From: Oscillospiraceae bacterium
GTDB lineage: Bacteria; Bacillota; Clostridia; Oscillospirales; Oscillospiraceae
Reading direction: 5' to 3'
DNA: 52,533 nt
Assembly (NCBI GenBank): GCA_015067435.1
Contig: SVMM01000021.1
Span: 1 to 52,533 of the forward strand
Shown: positions 16,416 through 24,052 of the stretch, one piece after another
Layout: every line of letters starts with the position of its first letter
How positions within the stretch are numbered: position 1 is the first letter of the stretch
Notes under the pieces: generated by a model
Seen by the model: only the letters and a program-made list of their open reading frames with translations
Database searches by the model: none
Told to the model about the DNA's origin: nothing
Position numbers and translations under genes: made by a program

Positions 16416-17537
16416 ATGAAAGTCATTTTTACCTGCGGCGGGACGGCGGGGCACGTCAACCCCGCGCTGGCGCTCGCCGGCTACATGCTGGAAAAAGACC
16501 CGTCGACGGACATTTTGTTCGTTGGGGCGGAGCGCGGGCTGGAACGCGACCTGATCGCGCACACGCAGTATCCGTTCCGCTCGGTCAACATCTCCTCGTT
16601 CCACCGCTCGCTCAAGCCGAAGGAGATCCGCCACAACCTGATCTCCGTGAAAAACCTGATGCACGCGAAGCGGCAGGCGGATGCCATTCTCGACGATTTC
16701 CGCCCCAACCTGATCGTCGGCACGGGCGGCTACGCCAGCTACCCCATCGTGCGCTACGGCGCGCAGCGGGGTATCCCCGCGGCGGTGCACGAGTCGAACA
16801 TCGTGCCCGGACTCACGACGAAGCAGCTGGAGCCCTACGCACAGCGCATCATGGTCGGCTTTGAGGACTGCCGTGTCCACTATAAGCACCCGGATAAGGT
16901 GGTCGTCACCGGCACGCCGGTGCGCGGCGACTTTTTCACGCAGACGAAGGCGGAGGCAAAACGCAAGCTCGGCGCGGACGACGGCAGGCCGCTGGTCGTC
17001 TCGTTCTGGGGCAGCCTCGGCGCGGGACGCATGAACGGCATGATGGCGGAATTTCTCGAACTCGAAGCGGCGCGCGAGCCGTTCCATCACATCCACGCCG
17101 TCGGCTCGATCTCATGGGAGGCGATGCAGCGCGAGCTGTCGGCGCGCGGCGTCGACCTCGCGGCGCATCCGGCGCTCGACGTGCGGGAGTACATCTACGA
17201 CATGGCGGACGTCATGCGCGCCGCCGACCTCGTGCTCTCCCGCGCGGGCGCGTCCACCATCGCGGAGCTGACGGCGCTGGGCGTGCCGGCGATCCTCGTG
17301 CCCTCACCCAACGTGACGAACCACCATCAGGAGAAGAACGCGAACGTCCTCGGCGACCACGGCGCGGCGCTGGTGCTCGCGCAGGAGGGGCTGGACGGCA
17401 AGCGCCTGTTCACCGCGGCGTCCGAGATCCTGCACGACGAGGGCAGACGCGCGGACATGGAAAAAAACATGGCGTCCCTCGGAGTGAGAGACGCCACGGA
17501 GCGCATTTATGAGACGGTCATGAGCCTTGTAAGGTAA
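16416..17537 (+). CDS. murG: UDP-GlcNAc transferase MurG
   Basis: 373 residues. N-terminal CGGTAGHVNPALALA, VGTGGYASYPIV and the C-terminal nucleotide-sugar site SRAGASTIAELTALGVPAI are diagnostic. It adds GlcNAc to lipid I, making lipid II. SD taggaggggc lies before ATG 16416. The last 20 bases overlap the 3' end of the convergent EEP-family gene, so no terminator separates them. Confidence 0.96.
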   Translation: MKVIFTCGGTAGHVNPALALAGYMLEKDPSTDILFVGAERGLERDLIAHTQYPFRSVNISSFHRSLKPKEIRHNLISVKNLMHAKRQADAILDDFRPNLIVGTGGYASYPIVRYGAQRGIPAAVHESNIVPGLTTKQLEPYAQRIMVGFEDCRVHYKHPDKVVVTGTPVRGDFFTQTKAEAKRKLGADDGRPLVVSFWGSLGAGRMNGMMAEFLELEAAREPFHHIHAVGSISWEAMQRELSARGVDLAAHPALDVREYIYDMADVMRAADLVLSRAGASTIAELTALGVPAILVPSPNVTNHHQEKNANVLGDHGAALVLAQEGLDGKRLFTAASEILHDEGRRADMEKNMASLGVRDATERIYETVMSLVR

Positions 17538-18651
17538 ACTCCATTTGTACCGGGTTGTGGTCGCTGTAGGCGAAGCCGACGTCGACGACGTCCGCCTTCG
17601 ACGCCTCGACGTTCGGCGAGACGAGGAAGCCGTCCACGGTCAGCACATACTGTCCCTCGTGATACGGCCCGTCGGCGTTGCGGCACGACGGCACGGGCTT
17701 TTCCTTGTCCAGCGGCGCGACGAGGCGGATGTCCACGCCGTCGAAGGTCTCCGGCGGGATGGGCTGCGCCCAGGTGTATTTGATGTCGCTTGCGCCGAAG
17801 TAGACGCTGGAATCGCCCAGCAGGTCTTTGTTGAAGTCGCCGCCCGCGATGCACCAGTTGCCCTTGCCGTACTCGCCCTGCATGTCCGTCAGCAGCAGCC
17901 GGAGCTGCTCGTTGGCGATCGTGCCGTCCGAGGTGTAGGCAGAGAGGTGCAGGTTGTAGAGCACCAGCTCGCCGCCGCCCTCGACGCCGATGCGGCTGAC
18001 GCTGTAGCAGCGGTCGAGGTCGAGGAGCTTCGTGAAGCCCTCCTCAATGGGGAGGCTGCGGCGCAGGGCGGAGGAGATCGGGAACGCGGAGAACGTCATG
18101 ACGCCCGCCTTGTTCGCGCCGTGCGGCGCGGAGAGGGGGTACATGAGGTAGGGGCTGTCGTAGTTCTGCGCGAAGTCAAACCAAAGCGCGGTGTCGGCGT
18201 AGCGCGGCGTGAGCAGATCACGCAGCAGCGCCGCTTCGTCGATGTGATAGCTGCGCGTGCCGTCTGTGTCGACCTCCTGGATGAGCATGAGGTCGGGCTC
18301 GCGGGCGGCGATGGCGTCGACGGCGCCGCCGATGTTGCGCATGACCGCCTCGGCGCTGCGGGCGCGGCTCTCGGTGCCGCCGTCCATGAAAAAGCCGTAA
18401 TCCGCGCTGTACGCGCCAAAGCCGATGTTGTAGGACACAATGCGGTACGGAGTCCCGACGGAGGGCTTCGCGGCGGAGTGCGCGTTGGCGTCGAGCAGGA
18501 CGCCGCCCTTGTAGAGCACATCGACCTCCAGCTCAAGGTTGTCCGGCAGGCGGTGGTAGGAGAGAAATACATAGGCGAAGTAGCCGCCGACGATCAGGAC
18601 CAGCGCCAAAACGACACAGAGCAGGATCTTGAGGACTTTTTTCCCTTTCAT
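17518..18651 (-). CDS. Membrane-anchored endonuclease/exonuclease/phosphatase (EEP) family protein
   Basis: 377 residues. A basic N-terminus and one hydrophobic segment (6-30) suggest a signal anchor with the catalytic domain outside. EEP motifs: IVSYNIGFG, LIQEVDTDG (metal Glu), CIAGGDFNKD and the terminal YSDHNPVQ (Asp364-His365-Asn366). The family hydrolyses phosphodiesters or phosphoesters (DNases, sphingomyelinase, phosphoinositide phosphatases); substrate here is unknown. It sits on the opposite strand inside the dcw cluster between murG and murA, overlapping murG by 20 bases. Start ATG 18651 lies after a ggggga ribosome site. Confidence 0.82.
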   Translation of the reverse strand: MKGKKVLKILLCVVLALVLIVGGYFAYVFLSYHRLPDNLELEVDVLYKGGVLLDANAHSAAKPSVGTPYRIVSYNIGFGAYSADYGFFMDGGTESRARSAEAVMRNIGGAVDAIAAREPDLMLIQEVDTDGTRSYHIDEAALLRDLLTPRYADTALWFDFAQNYDSPYLMYPLSAPHGANKAGVMTFSAFPISSALRRSLPIEEGFTKLLDLDRCYSVSRIGVEGGGELVLYNLHLSAYTSDGTIANEQLRLLLTDMQGEYGKGNWCIAGGDFNKDLLGDSSVYFGASDIKYTWAQPIPPETFDGVDIRLVAPLDKEKPVPSCRNADGPYHEGQYVLTVDGFLVSPNVEASKADVVDVGFAYSDHNPVQMEFTLQGS

Positions 18652-18736
18652 GACAATATCCCCCGTTCCGGCATGATACCCTATTGTGCCATATCCTTGA
18701 GAAAAACGCAAGCGGAACCACATCCCGCGTCCCCTG

Positions 18737-18769
18737 CATACTATGGGGCAGTTGAAATACCATAGTATG
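18737..18769. promoter_or_regulatory. Perfect 10-bp inverted repeat before murA
   Basis: catactatgg (18737-18746) and ccatagtatg (18760-18769) are separated by 13 bp and end 2 bases before the murA ribosome site, in the divergent region shared with the EEP gene. Could be an operator or a leader hairpin controlling murA translation. Confidence 0.6.
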
Positions 18770-18782
18770 TGGAGGAGACGAG

Positions 18783-20120
18783 ATGCAGGAGCTGTTCGTC
18801 GAAGGCGGGAGACGCCTTTGCGGTGAACTGACGATACAGGGGTCCAAGAACGGCGTGCTGCCGGTGCTGGCGGCGACCATCGTCTGCGCGGGCGAGTGCC
18901 GGATCGAAAACTGCCCGCGCCTGCGGGACGTGGACGCGTCCATCGCGATCCTGCGGCACCTCGGCTGCCGCGCACGCTGGGACGGCGGCGCGTTGCTGGT
19001 CGACACAACGCACATGGACAAAAACGAGGTGCCAGACGCGCTGATGCGCGAGATGCGCTCGTCGGTGATCTTCCTCGGCGCGATCCTCGCGCGGCAGGGG
19101 GAGGCGTCGCTCTCGTATCCCGGCGGCTGCGAGCTGGGGCCGCGGCCCATTGACATGCACCTTGCCGCGCTGCGCGCGCTCGGCGCCGTGATCTCGGAGC
19201 GCGGCGGGCTGCTGCGCTGTCAGGCAAGGGTACTTACCGCCTCCGAGATCGTGCTGCCGCTGCCGAGCGTTGGCGCGACGGAGAACGCCATCCTCGCCGC
19301 CTGCGGCGCGGAGGGGACGAGCGTCATCTACAACGCCGCGCGCGAGCCGGAGATCGCCGAGCTGCAAGCCTTTCTCAACGCCATGGGCGCGGACGTGCGC
19401 GGCGCGGGCGGCTCCATCGTCACCGTCGCGGGGAACCGGGCGCTGCGCGGCGGGACGCACCGCGTCTGCGCCGACCGCATCGTCTGCGCGACCTATCTGT
19501 GCGCGGCGGCCGCCTGCGGCGGCGAGGTGTGTCTGCGCGGGGTGGATTACCGCCAGCTCTCCACGGTCACGGGCGCGCTGCGTGAGGCGGGCTGCGGCGT
19601 CGAGAGCGGCGAGCGTGAGGTCACGCTCAAAAGCGGCGGCGCGCTGCGCGCCGTCCATCCGGTGCGCACGGCGCCCTATCCGGGCTTTCCCACCGACGCG
19701 CAGCCCGCGCTGATGGCGGCGCTGCTGCGCGCCGCGGGCAGCACCGTTTTTGTGGAGAACATCTTTGAAAACCGCTACCGCCACGCGTGCGAGCTCTCGC
19801 GCCTCGGCGCGGACGTCCGCGTCGCGGGGAGGATCGCGGTTGTCACCGGCGTGGCGGCGCTGCACGGGGCAAGCGTCAAGTGCACCGACCTGCGCGGCGG
19901 CGCGGCGCTGGTGCTGGCGGGCCTGCAGGCGGAGGGCGAAACGCGCGTTTCGCTGACGGAGCACATCGACCGCGGCTACGAGAGCATCGAACGGGATCTC
20001 GCGCTGCTCGGCGCGAAAATCGAGCGGCGGCGGCCGCGGGATGAGACAAGGATACAGGAGCTATGGCGAGAACAAGACGCAACCGAAGACGCAGCAGGGG
20101 AAGGTTTTCCTTCCTCCTGA
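18783..20120 (+). CDS. murA: UDP-N-acetylglucosamine 1-carboxyvinyltransferase MurA
   Basis: 445 residues. Conserved Lys22 in GSKN, the catalytic Cys116 in PGGCELGPRPID (equivalent to Cys115, the fosfomycin target) and Asp in GFPTDAQPA are present. MurA transfers enolpyruvate from PEP to UDP-GlcNAc, the first committed cell-wall step. SD ggaggaga precedes ATG 18783. The normal MurA end (HIDRGYE...LGAKIERR) is followed by about 27 extra residues read in a different frame from ftsQ, overlapping it by 58 bases. Many Bacillota carry two murA genes; this one is divisome-linked. Confidence 0.93.
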   Translation: MQELFVEGGRRLCGELTIQGSKNGVLPVLAATIVCAGECRIENCPRLRDVDASIAILRHLGCRARWDGGALLVDTTHMDKNEVPDALMREMRSSVIFLGAILARQGEASLSYPGGCELGPRPIDMHLAALRALGAVISERGGLLRCQARVLTASEIVLPLPSVGATENAILAACGAEGTSVIYNAAREPEIAELQAFLNAMGADVRGAGGSIVTVAGNRALRGGTHRVCADRIVCATYLCAAAACGGEVCLRGVDYRQLSTVTGALREAGCGVESGEREVTLKSGGALRAVHPVRTAPYPGFPTDAQPALMAALLRAAGSTVFVENIFENRYRHACELSRLGADVRVAGRIAVVTGVAALHGASVKCTDLRGGAALVLAGLQAEGETRVSLTEHIDRGYESIERDLALLGAKIERRRPRDETRIQELWREQDATEDAAGEGFPSS

Positions 20121-20815
20121 AGTTCGTCGGCTTTCTGACCGCCGCGGCGGCCATGGCCGCCGCGGTCACGCTCTTTTTCCGCATGGATTACATCGTCGTG
20201 AGCGGGAATGTGCAGTACACCGAGCAGGAGGTTCTGGACGCGTCCGGACTGCAAACGGGCGGAAACCTCTATTTTCTCAACAAATTCGGCGTCAAGGAGA
20301 CGATTTTCGCGCAGCTGCCCTATGTGGAGGAGGTCAAGATCAACCGCAAGCTGCCCGACACGCTCCTCATCGAGGTGCGCGAGTGCAAGGCGGCGGCGGG
20401 CATCGAGAGCGAAAACGGCGTCTGGCTCATCAGCGACCAGGGCAAGCTGCTGGAGGAGACGGACGCGCCGCCCGCGGGCTGCCCGCGCATCCGGGGCGCC
20501 GAGCTGATCGATCCCGCGCCGAGCAAGCAGATGGACTTCGGCGAGAGCGCCGCCTTCCGCGGCGGCGCGGCGCTGACGCTGGTGCGCGAGGCGGCGTCGC
20601 GGAACATGGGCATCTACATCGGCGAGATCGACATCTCGGACGACACCGCGATGAACTTCACCTATCTGGGGCGCTTTACGGTGCGCTACCCGTGGACGGC
20701 GGACGCGGGCTACAAGCTGGAAAGCCTCGCGACCGTGGTGGATTATCTGGAGGACAACGAGACCGGGCGCATCGACCTGATGACCGAGGGAAAGGCGAGC
20801 TTCATCCCGGAGTGA
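20063..20815 (+). CDS. ftsQ: Cell division protein FtsQ/DivIB
   Basis: 250 residues: basic cytoplasmic head (1-17), one membrane segment (about 18-38), then a POTRA domain (42-112, VVSGNVQYTEQEVL, FGVKETIFAQLPYVEEVKI) and a beta domain. DivIB/FtsQ links FtsL and the septal synthase. SD caggag lies before ATG 20063, inside the 3' end of murA. Start confirmed by the MARTRRNRRR basic head typical for DivIB. Confidence 0.92.
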   Translation: MARTRRNRRRSRGRFSFLLKFVGFLTAAAAMAAAVTLFFRMDYIVVSGNVQYTEQEVLDASGLQTGGNLYFLNKFGVKETIFAQLPYVEEVKINRKLPDTLLIEVRECKAAAGIESENGVWLISDQGKLLEETDAPPAGCPRIRGAELIDPAPSKQMDFGESAAFRGGAALTLVREAASRNMGIYIGEIDISDDTAMNFTYLGRFTVRYPWTADAGYKLESLATVVDYLEDNETGRIDLMTEGKASFIPE

Positions 20816-20847
20816 GAAAAAAATCAAAAAGTTTTTCCAATCCCCTA

Positions 20848-20876
20848 TTGACCGCGGACAAAAAGCGTAATAGAAT
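20848..20876 (+). promoter_or_regulatory. Sigma-A promoter of ftsZ
   Basis: TTGACC (20848-20853), 17-bp spacer, TAGAAT (20871-20876), 83 bases before ftsZ, giving ftsZ its own promoter besides read-through. Confidence 0.75.
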
Positions 20877-20959
20877 AGGAACGATATGATATACTTCATG
20901 TTGTGGCGTTTTTTGGAAAAAACGGTCACATTGTACTAGAGACAGTAGGAGGAACCAAC

Positions 20960-22333
20960 ATGGCTTTCGGATTGGAAACCGGGCAGGAGAGCGTGGTCAA
21001 GATCAAGGTGATCGGCGTCGGCGGCGGCGGAAACAACGTTGTCAACCGCATGGTGCGCACCGGCTCCGGCGGAGTGGATTTTGTCGCGGTCAACACGGAC
21101 AAGCAGGCGCTCGACGCTTCGAGCGCAACCTATAAAATTCAGATCGGCGAGAAGACGACGCACGGCAAGGGCGCCGGCTCCGACCCGGAGGTCGGCCGCA
21201 AGAGCGCGGAGGAGAGCCGCGCGCAGATCGCCAAGGCGCTGGAGGACACCGACATGGTGTTCATCACCGCCGGCATGGGCGGCGGAACCGGCACGGGCGG
21301 TGCGCCCATCGTGGCGGAGATCGCGCGCGAGGCGGGCATCCTGACCGTCGGCGTGGTGACGAAGCCCTTTGCCTTTGAGGGACGCCGCCGCATGCTGCAG
21401 GCGGAGAAGGGCATCGGCGAGCTGCGCGACAAGGTCGACTCCCTCGTCATCATCCCCAACGAGCGGCTCAAGCACGCCACCGACCAGAAGATCACGTTTG
21501 CCAACGCGTTTGAGATCGCGGACGACGTGCTGCGCCAGGCGGTGCAGAGCATTTCCGACCTGATTCGCAACACGGGCTTCATCAACCTCGACTTTGCCGA
21601 CGTGACCGCCATTATGAAGGACGCGGGTCTCGCCCACATGGGCGTCGGCCGCGCCGCGGGCAAGGGCAAGGCGGAGGACGCCGCGCGCATGGCGATCTCC
21701 AGCCCGCTGCTGGAAACGTCCATCAACGGCGCGCACGGCGTGCTCATCAACATCACCGGTTCGACGGACATCGGTCTGGAGGAGGTCGAGCAGGCCGCCT
21801 CGCTGGTGCAGCAGGCCGTGCATCCCGACGCGCTTACCATCTTCGGCGCCGCGTTCGACGAGTCGCTGGACGACGAGATTCGCGTCACCGTCATCGCCAC
21901 CGGCTTTGAGGAGGAGAAGAGCAACGCCGCCCCGCAGGTGCTGACCGTGCGCGAGCGCGAGATGCTGGAAAAGAACGGCATGGCGCCGCAGGGCGCGGCA
22001 GAGCAGGCCGCAGCCGCGCCGCAGGAGGCGCCCGCCGCGCAGCAGGCCGCCCCGCAGGCGGCTCCCGCAGCCCCTGCTGCTCCGGCAGCTGCGGCTCCGG
22101 CTGCGCCGGCCAATCCCGTCGCCCCCGTCTCCCCCGCCGCTCCTGCCGTCCCCGCGGTCGGAGGCGACCTTCTGGACGACGCCAGGAGCATCTTCACCGT
22201 CGCCTCGCCGCAGCCCGCTCCTGCGCAGCAGCGGCCCGTGCAGAGCGCGCCGCAGCCCGCTCCCGCACCGAAGCAGGAGGAGGACGAGGACGACCCGTTC
22301 GCCGATATCTTCAAGATCTTCAACCGCCAGTAA
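20960..22333 (+). CDS. ftsZ: Cell division GTPase FtsZ
   Basis: 457 residues. GTP-binding domain with the tubulin signature GGGTGTGG (107-114), GVGGGGNN near the start and the T7 loop NLDFADV. A long Ala/Pro/Gln-rich linker (about 335-435) precedes the C-terminal peptide DDPFADIFKIFNRQ that binds membrane tethers. FtsZ polymerises into the Z ring. ftsA is not next to it, so SepF or another tether may act. SD aggaggaacc precedes ATG 20960. A strong terminator follows. Confidence 0.97.
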   Translation: MAFGLETGQESVVKIKVIGVGGGGNNVVNRMVRTGSGGVDFVAVNTDKQALDASSATYKIQIGEKTTHGKGAGSDPEVGRKSAEESRAQIAKALEDTDMVFITAGMGGGTGTGGAPIVAEIAREAGILTVGVVTKPFAFEGRRRMLQAEKGIGELRDKVDSLVIIPNERLKHATDQKITFANAFEIADDVLRQAVQSISDLIRNTGFINLDFADVTAIMKDAGLAHMGVGRAAGKGKAEDAARMAISSPLLETSINGAHGVLINITGSTDIGLEEVEQAASLVQQAVHPDALTIFGAAFDESLDDEIRVTVIATGFEEEKSNAAPQVLTVREREMLEKNGMAPQGAAEQAAAAPQEAPAAQQAAPQAAPAAPAAPAAAAPAAPANPVAPVSPAAPAVPAVGGDLLDDARSIFTVASPQPAPAQQRPVQSAPQPAPAPKQEEDEDDPFADIFKIFNRQ

Positions 22334-22342
22334 AAAATGACA

Positions 22343-22378
22343 AAAACTCCGCGGAACGCCCGTTCCGCGGAGTTTTTT
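22343..22378. terminator. Bidirectional terminator after ftsZ
   Basis: A 14-16-bp stem (22343-22358 with 22361-22376) flanked by A and T runs, between convergent ftsZ and sdaAA. Confidence 0.9.
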
Positions 22379-22383
22379 GCACG

Positions 22384-23274
22384 CTATTCCTCTGGCGTCG
22401 CGCCGAAGACCTTCTCACGTAGCGCGCGGCCGGTCGGCGTCGTCGCGAGGCCGCCGGCGGCGGTCTCCTTGAGCGTCGCGGGCAGCGCGTCGCCCACGGC
22501 GCGCATCGCCTCGATGCACTCGTCCACGGGGATGTGCGGCGCAATGCCCGCCAGCGCCATGTCCGCGCTGGAAAACGCGATGGCGACGCCCGCGGCGTTG
22601 CGCTTGATGCAGGGGATCTCCACCAGTCCCGCCACGGGGTCGCACACAAGGCCCATCTGGTTCGCCAGCGCGATGGCGCAGGCGTCACCGCACTGCTTGG
22701 GCGAGCCGCCCAGCAGCTCGACCAGCGCGGCCGCCGCCATGCCCGCGGCGCTGCCGCACTCCGCCTGACAGCCGCCCTGCGCGCCGGCGATGCTCGCGTT
22801 GCGCGCGATGACCATGCCGAACGCGCCGGCGGTGAACATGCTCTGCACCACCGCCTCGCGCGGCAGTCCGCGGTCCTCGTAGAGCGAGACGAGGCAGCCC
22901 GGCAGGATGCCGCAGCTGCCCGCCGTCGGCGCGGCGACGATCTTGCCCATGGACGCGTTGCAGCCCGCCACGGCGAGCGCGCGGGACATGGCGCGCGTCA
23001 TGAACTCGCCGCAGACACCGCCGCCGCGCGTGCTGTAGCGCAGCATCCGCCAGCCCTCGCCGCCGGTAAGGCCGGACATGGAGACCTGATCCGCCTGCTG
23101 ACCGAATGCGATCGCCTCCAGCATGACGGTGAAGTTCTTGTCCATCTGGCGGAAGATCATCGCCTCGTCCTGCCCGATCGACTCCGCCTGGTCGCGCAGC
23201 GCCAGCTCGCTGATGGAGCAGTGCTCCCTGTCCGCCGCCTCGATCAGCTCCCGTATGGATTCGTATGCCAGCAT
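22384..23274 (-). CDS. sdaAA: L-serine dehydratase, iron-sulfur-dependent, alpha subunit
   Basis: 296 residues, the two-subunit type found in Bacillota. Cysteines in TAGSCGILPG, GGCQAECGSA and the CDPVAG...IPC segment fit the [4Fe-4S] site of the enzyme, which deaminates L-serine to pyruvate and ammonia. It follows the beta subunit gene by 13 bases. An O2-sensitive Fe-S enzyme fits an anaerobe. SD aaggagggga lies before ATG 23274. Confidence 0.95.
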   Translation of the reverse strand: MLAYESIRELIEAADREHCSISELALRDQAESIGQDEAMIFRQMDKNFTVMLEAIAFGQQADQVSMSGLTGGEGWRMLRYSTRGGGVCGEFMTRAMSRALAVAGCNASMGKIVAAPTAGSCGILPGCLVSLYEDRGLPREAVVQSMFTAGAFGMVIARNASIAGAQGGCQAECGSAAGMAAAALVELLGGSPKQCGDACAIALANQMGLVCDPVAGLVEIPCIKRNAAGVAIAFSSADMALAGIAPHIPVDECIEAMRAVGDALPATLKETAAGGLATTPTGRALREKVFGATPEE

Positions 23275-23287
23275 ATCCGTCCCCTCC

Positions 23288-23956
23288 TTACAGCCGCCGG
23301 ATCAGCAGCGCGTTGAGCACGTTGTCCACCTCGCGCAGATCCGCCGCCATCGCCTCGGTGGCGACGCCGTCGATCTCGATGGTCATGATCGCCTCGCCGC
23401 CGCGCGACTTGCGGGAGAGGCGGAAGCTCGCGATGTTCGCGTCCGGGTACTGCGAGCGCATGAGCTGCGTCACGTCCGCGATGACGCCGGGGCGGTCGAG
23501 GTGGAGAATGAGGATGGTGCTGAAGTCGCCGCTGAAATTCACGTGCATGCCGTTGACCTCGTCGACGCGGATGTTGCCGCCGCCGATGCTCGCGCCCACG
23601 ACGCTGCCCGTCTCGCCGCCCGGCAGGACGAACGAGATGGCGGCGGTGTTCGGATGTGCGTTCGGCAGGTCGCGGCAGACGAACTCATAGTTGAGCCCCC
23701 GCTCCGCAGCAATGTCCAGCGCGTCGCGGATCTCGGCGTCCCAGCTGTGGTAGCCGAGGATGCCGGCGAGAAGCGCGCGGTCGGTGCCGTGGCCCTTGTA
23801 TGTGCGGGCGAACGAGCCGGAGAGCGTGATCGTCACCTTCTCGGGCATCCGCCCGTCGAGGATCTTGCTGACCACGCGGCCCAGACGCACCGCGCCCGCC
23901 GTGTGCGAGCTGCTCGGCCCGATCATCACGGGGCCGATGATATCAAAGATGTCCAT
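23288..23956 (-). CDS. sdaAB: L-serine dehydratase, iron-sulfur-dependent, beta subunit
   Basis: 222 residues. N-terminal FDIIGPVMIGPSSSHTAGA is the family signature, and the C-terminal part (about 145-222) is an ACT domain (ILILHLDRPGVIADVTQ). I take ATG 23956 because aaaggagg sits 6 bases upstream; an ATG at 23974 would place that ribosome site inside the gene. Operon with sdaAA; promoter at 23990-24018. Confidence 0.94.
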   Translation of the reverse strand: MDIFDIIGPVMIGPSSSHTAGAVRLGRVVSKILDGRMPEKVTITLSGSFARTYKGHGTDRALLAGILGYHSWDAEIRDALDIAAERGLNYEFVCRDLPNAHPNTAAISFVLPGGETGSVVGASIGGGNIRVDEVNGMHVNFSGDFSTILILHLDRPGVIADVTQLMRSQYPDANIASFRLSRKSRGGEAIMTIEIDGVATEAMAADLREVDNVLNALLIRRL

Positions 23957-23989
23957 GTCCGCCTCCTTTGCCAATATCCCTTTGGGCGG

Positions 23990-24018
23990 ATTGTATCAAA
24001 CATCCCCAAAAAGCGCAA
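23990..24018 (-). promoter_or_regulatory. Sigma-A promoter of sdaAB-sdaAA
   Basis: Minus strand TTGCGC (24013-24018), 17-bp spacer, TACAAT (23990-23995). The -35 and spacer lie within the hairpin at 24001-24032. Confidence 0.6.
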
Positions 24019-24032
24019 GCCTTTTGGGGATG
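24001..24032. terminator. Hairpin downstream of the serpin gene, overlapping the sda promoter
   Basis: catccccaaaa (24001-24011) pairs perfectly with ttttggggatg (24022-24032). It lies 20 bases past the serpin stop on the minus strand, so it may terminate that transcript while overlapping the sdaAB -35 region. Confidence 0.6.
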
Positions 24033-24052
24033 TCCGGCGTGATTGTTCGCAG

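Noticed and set aside
23957-23974. Upstream ATG (23974) as start of sdaAB
   Set aside because: It has no ribosome site and would place the good aaaggagg site inside the coding region.
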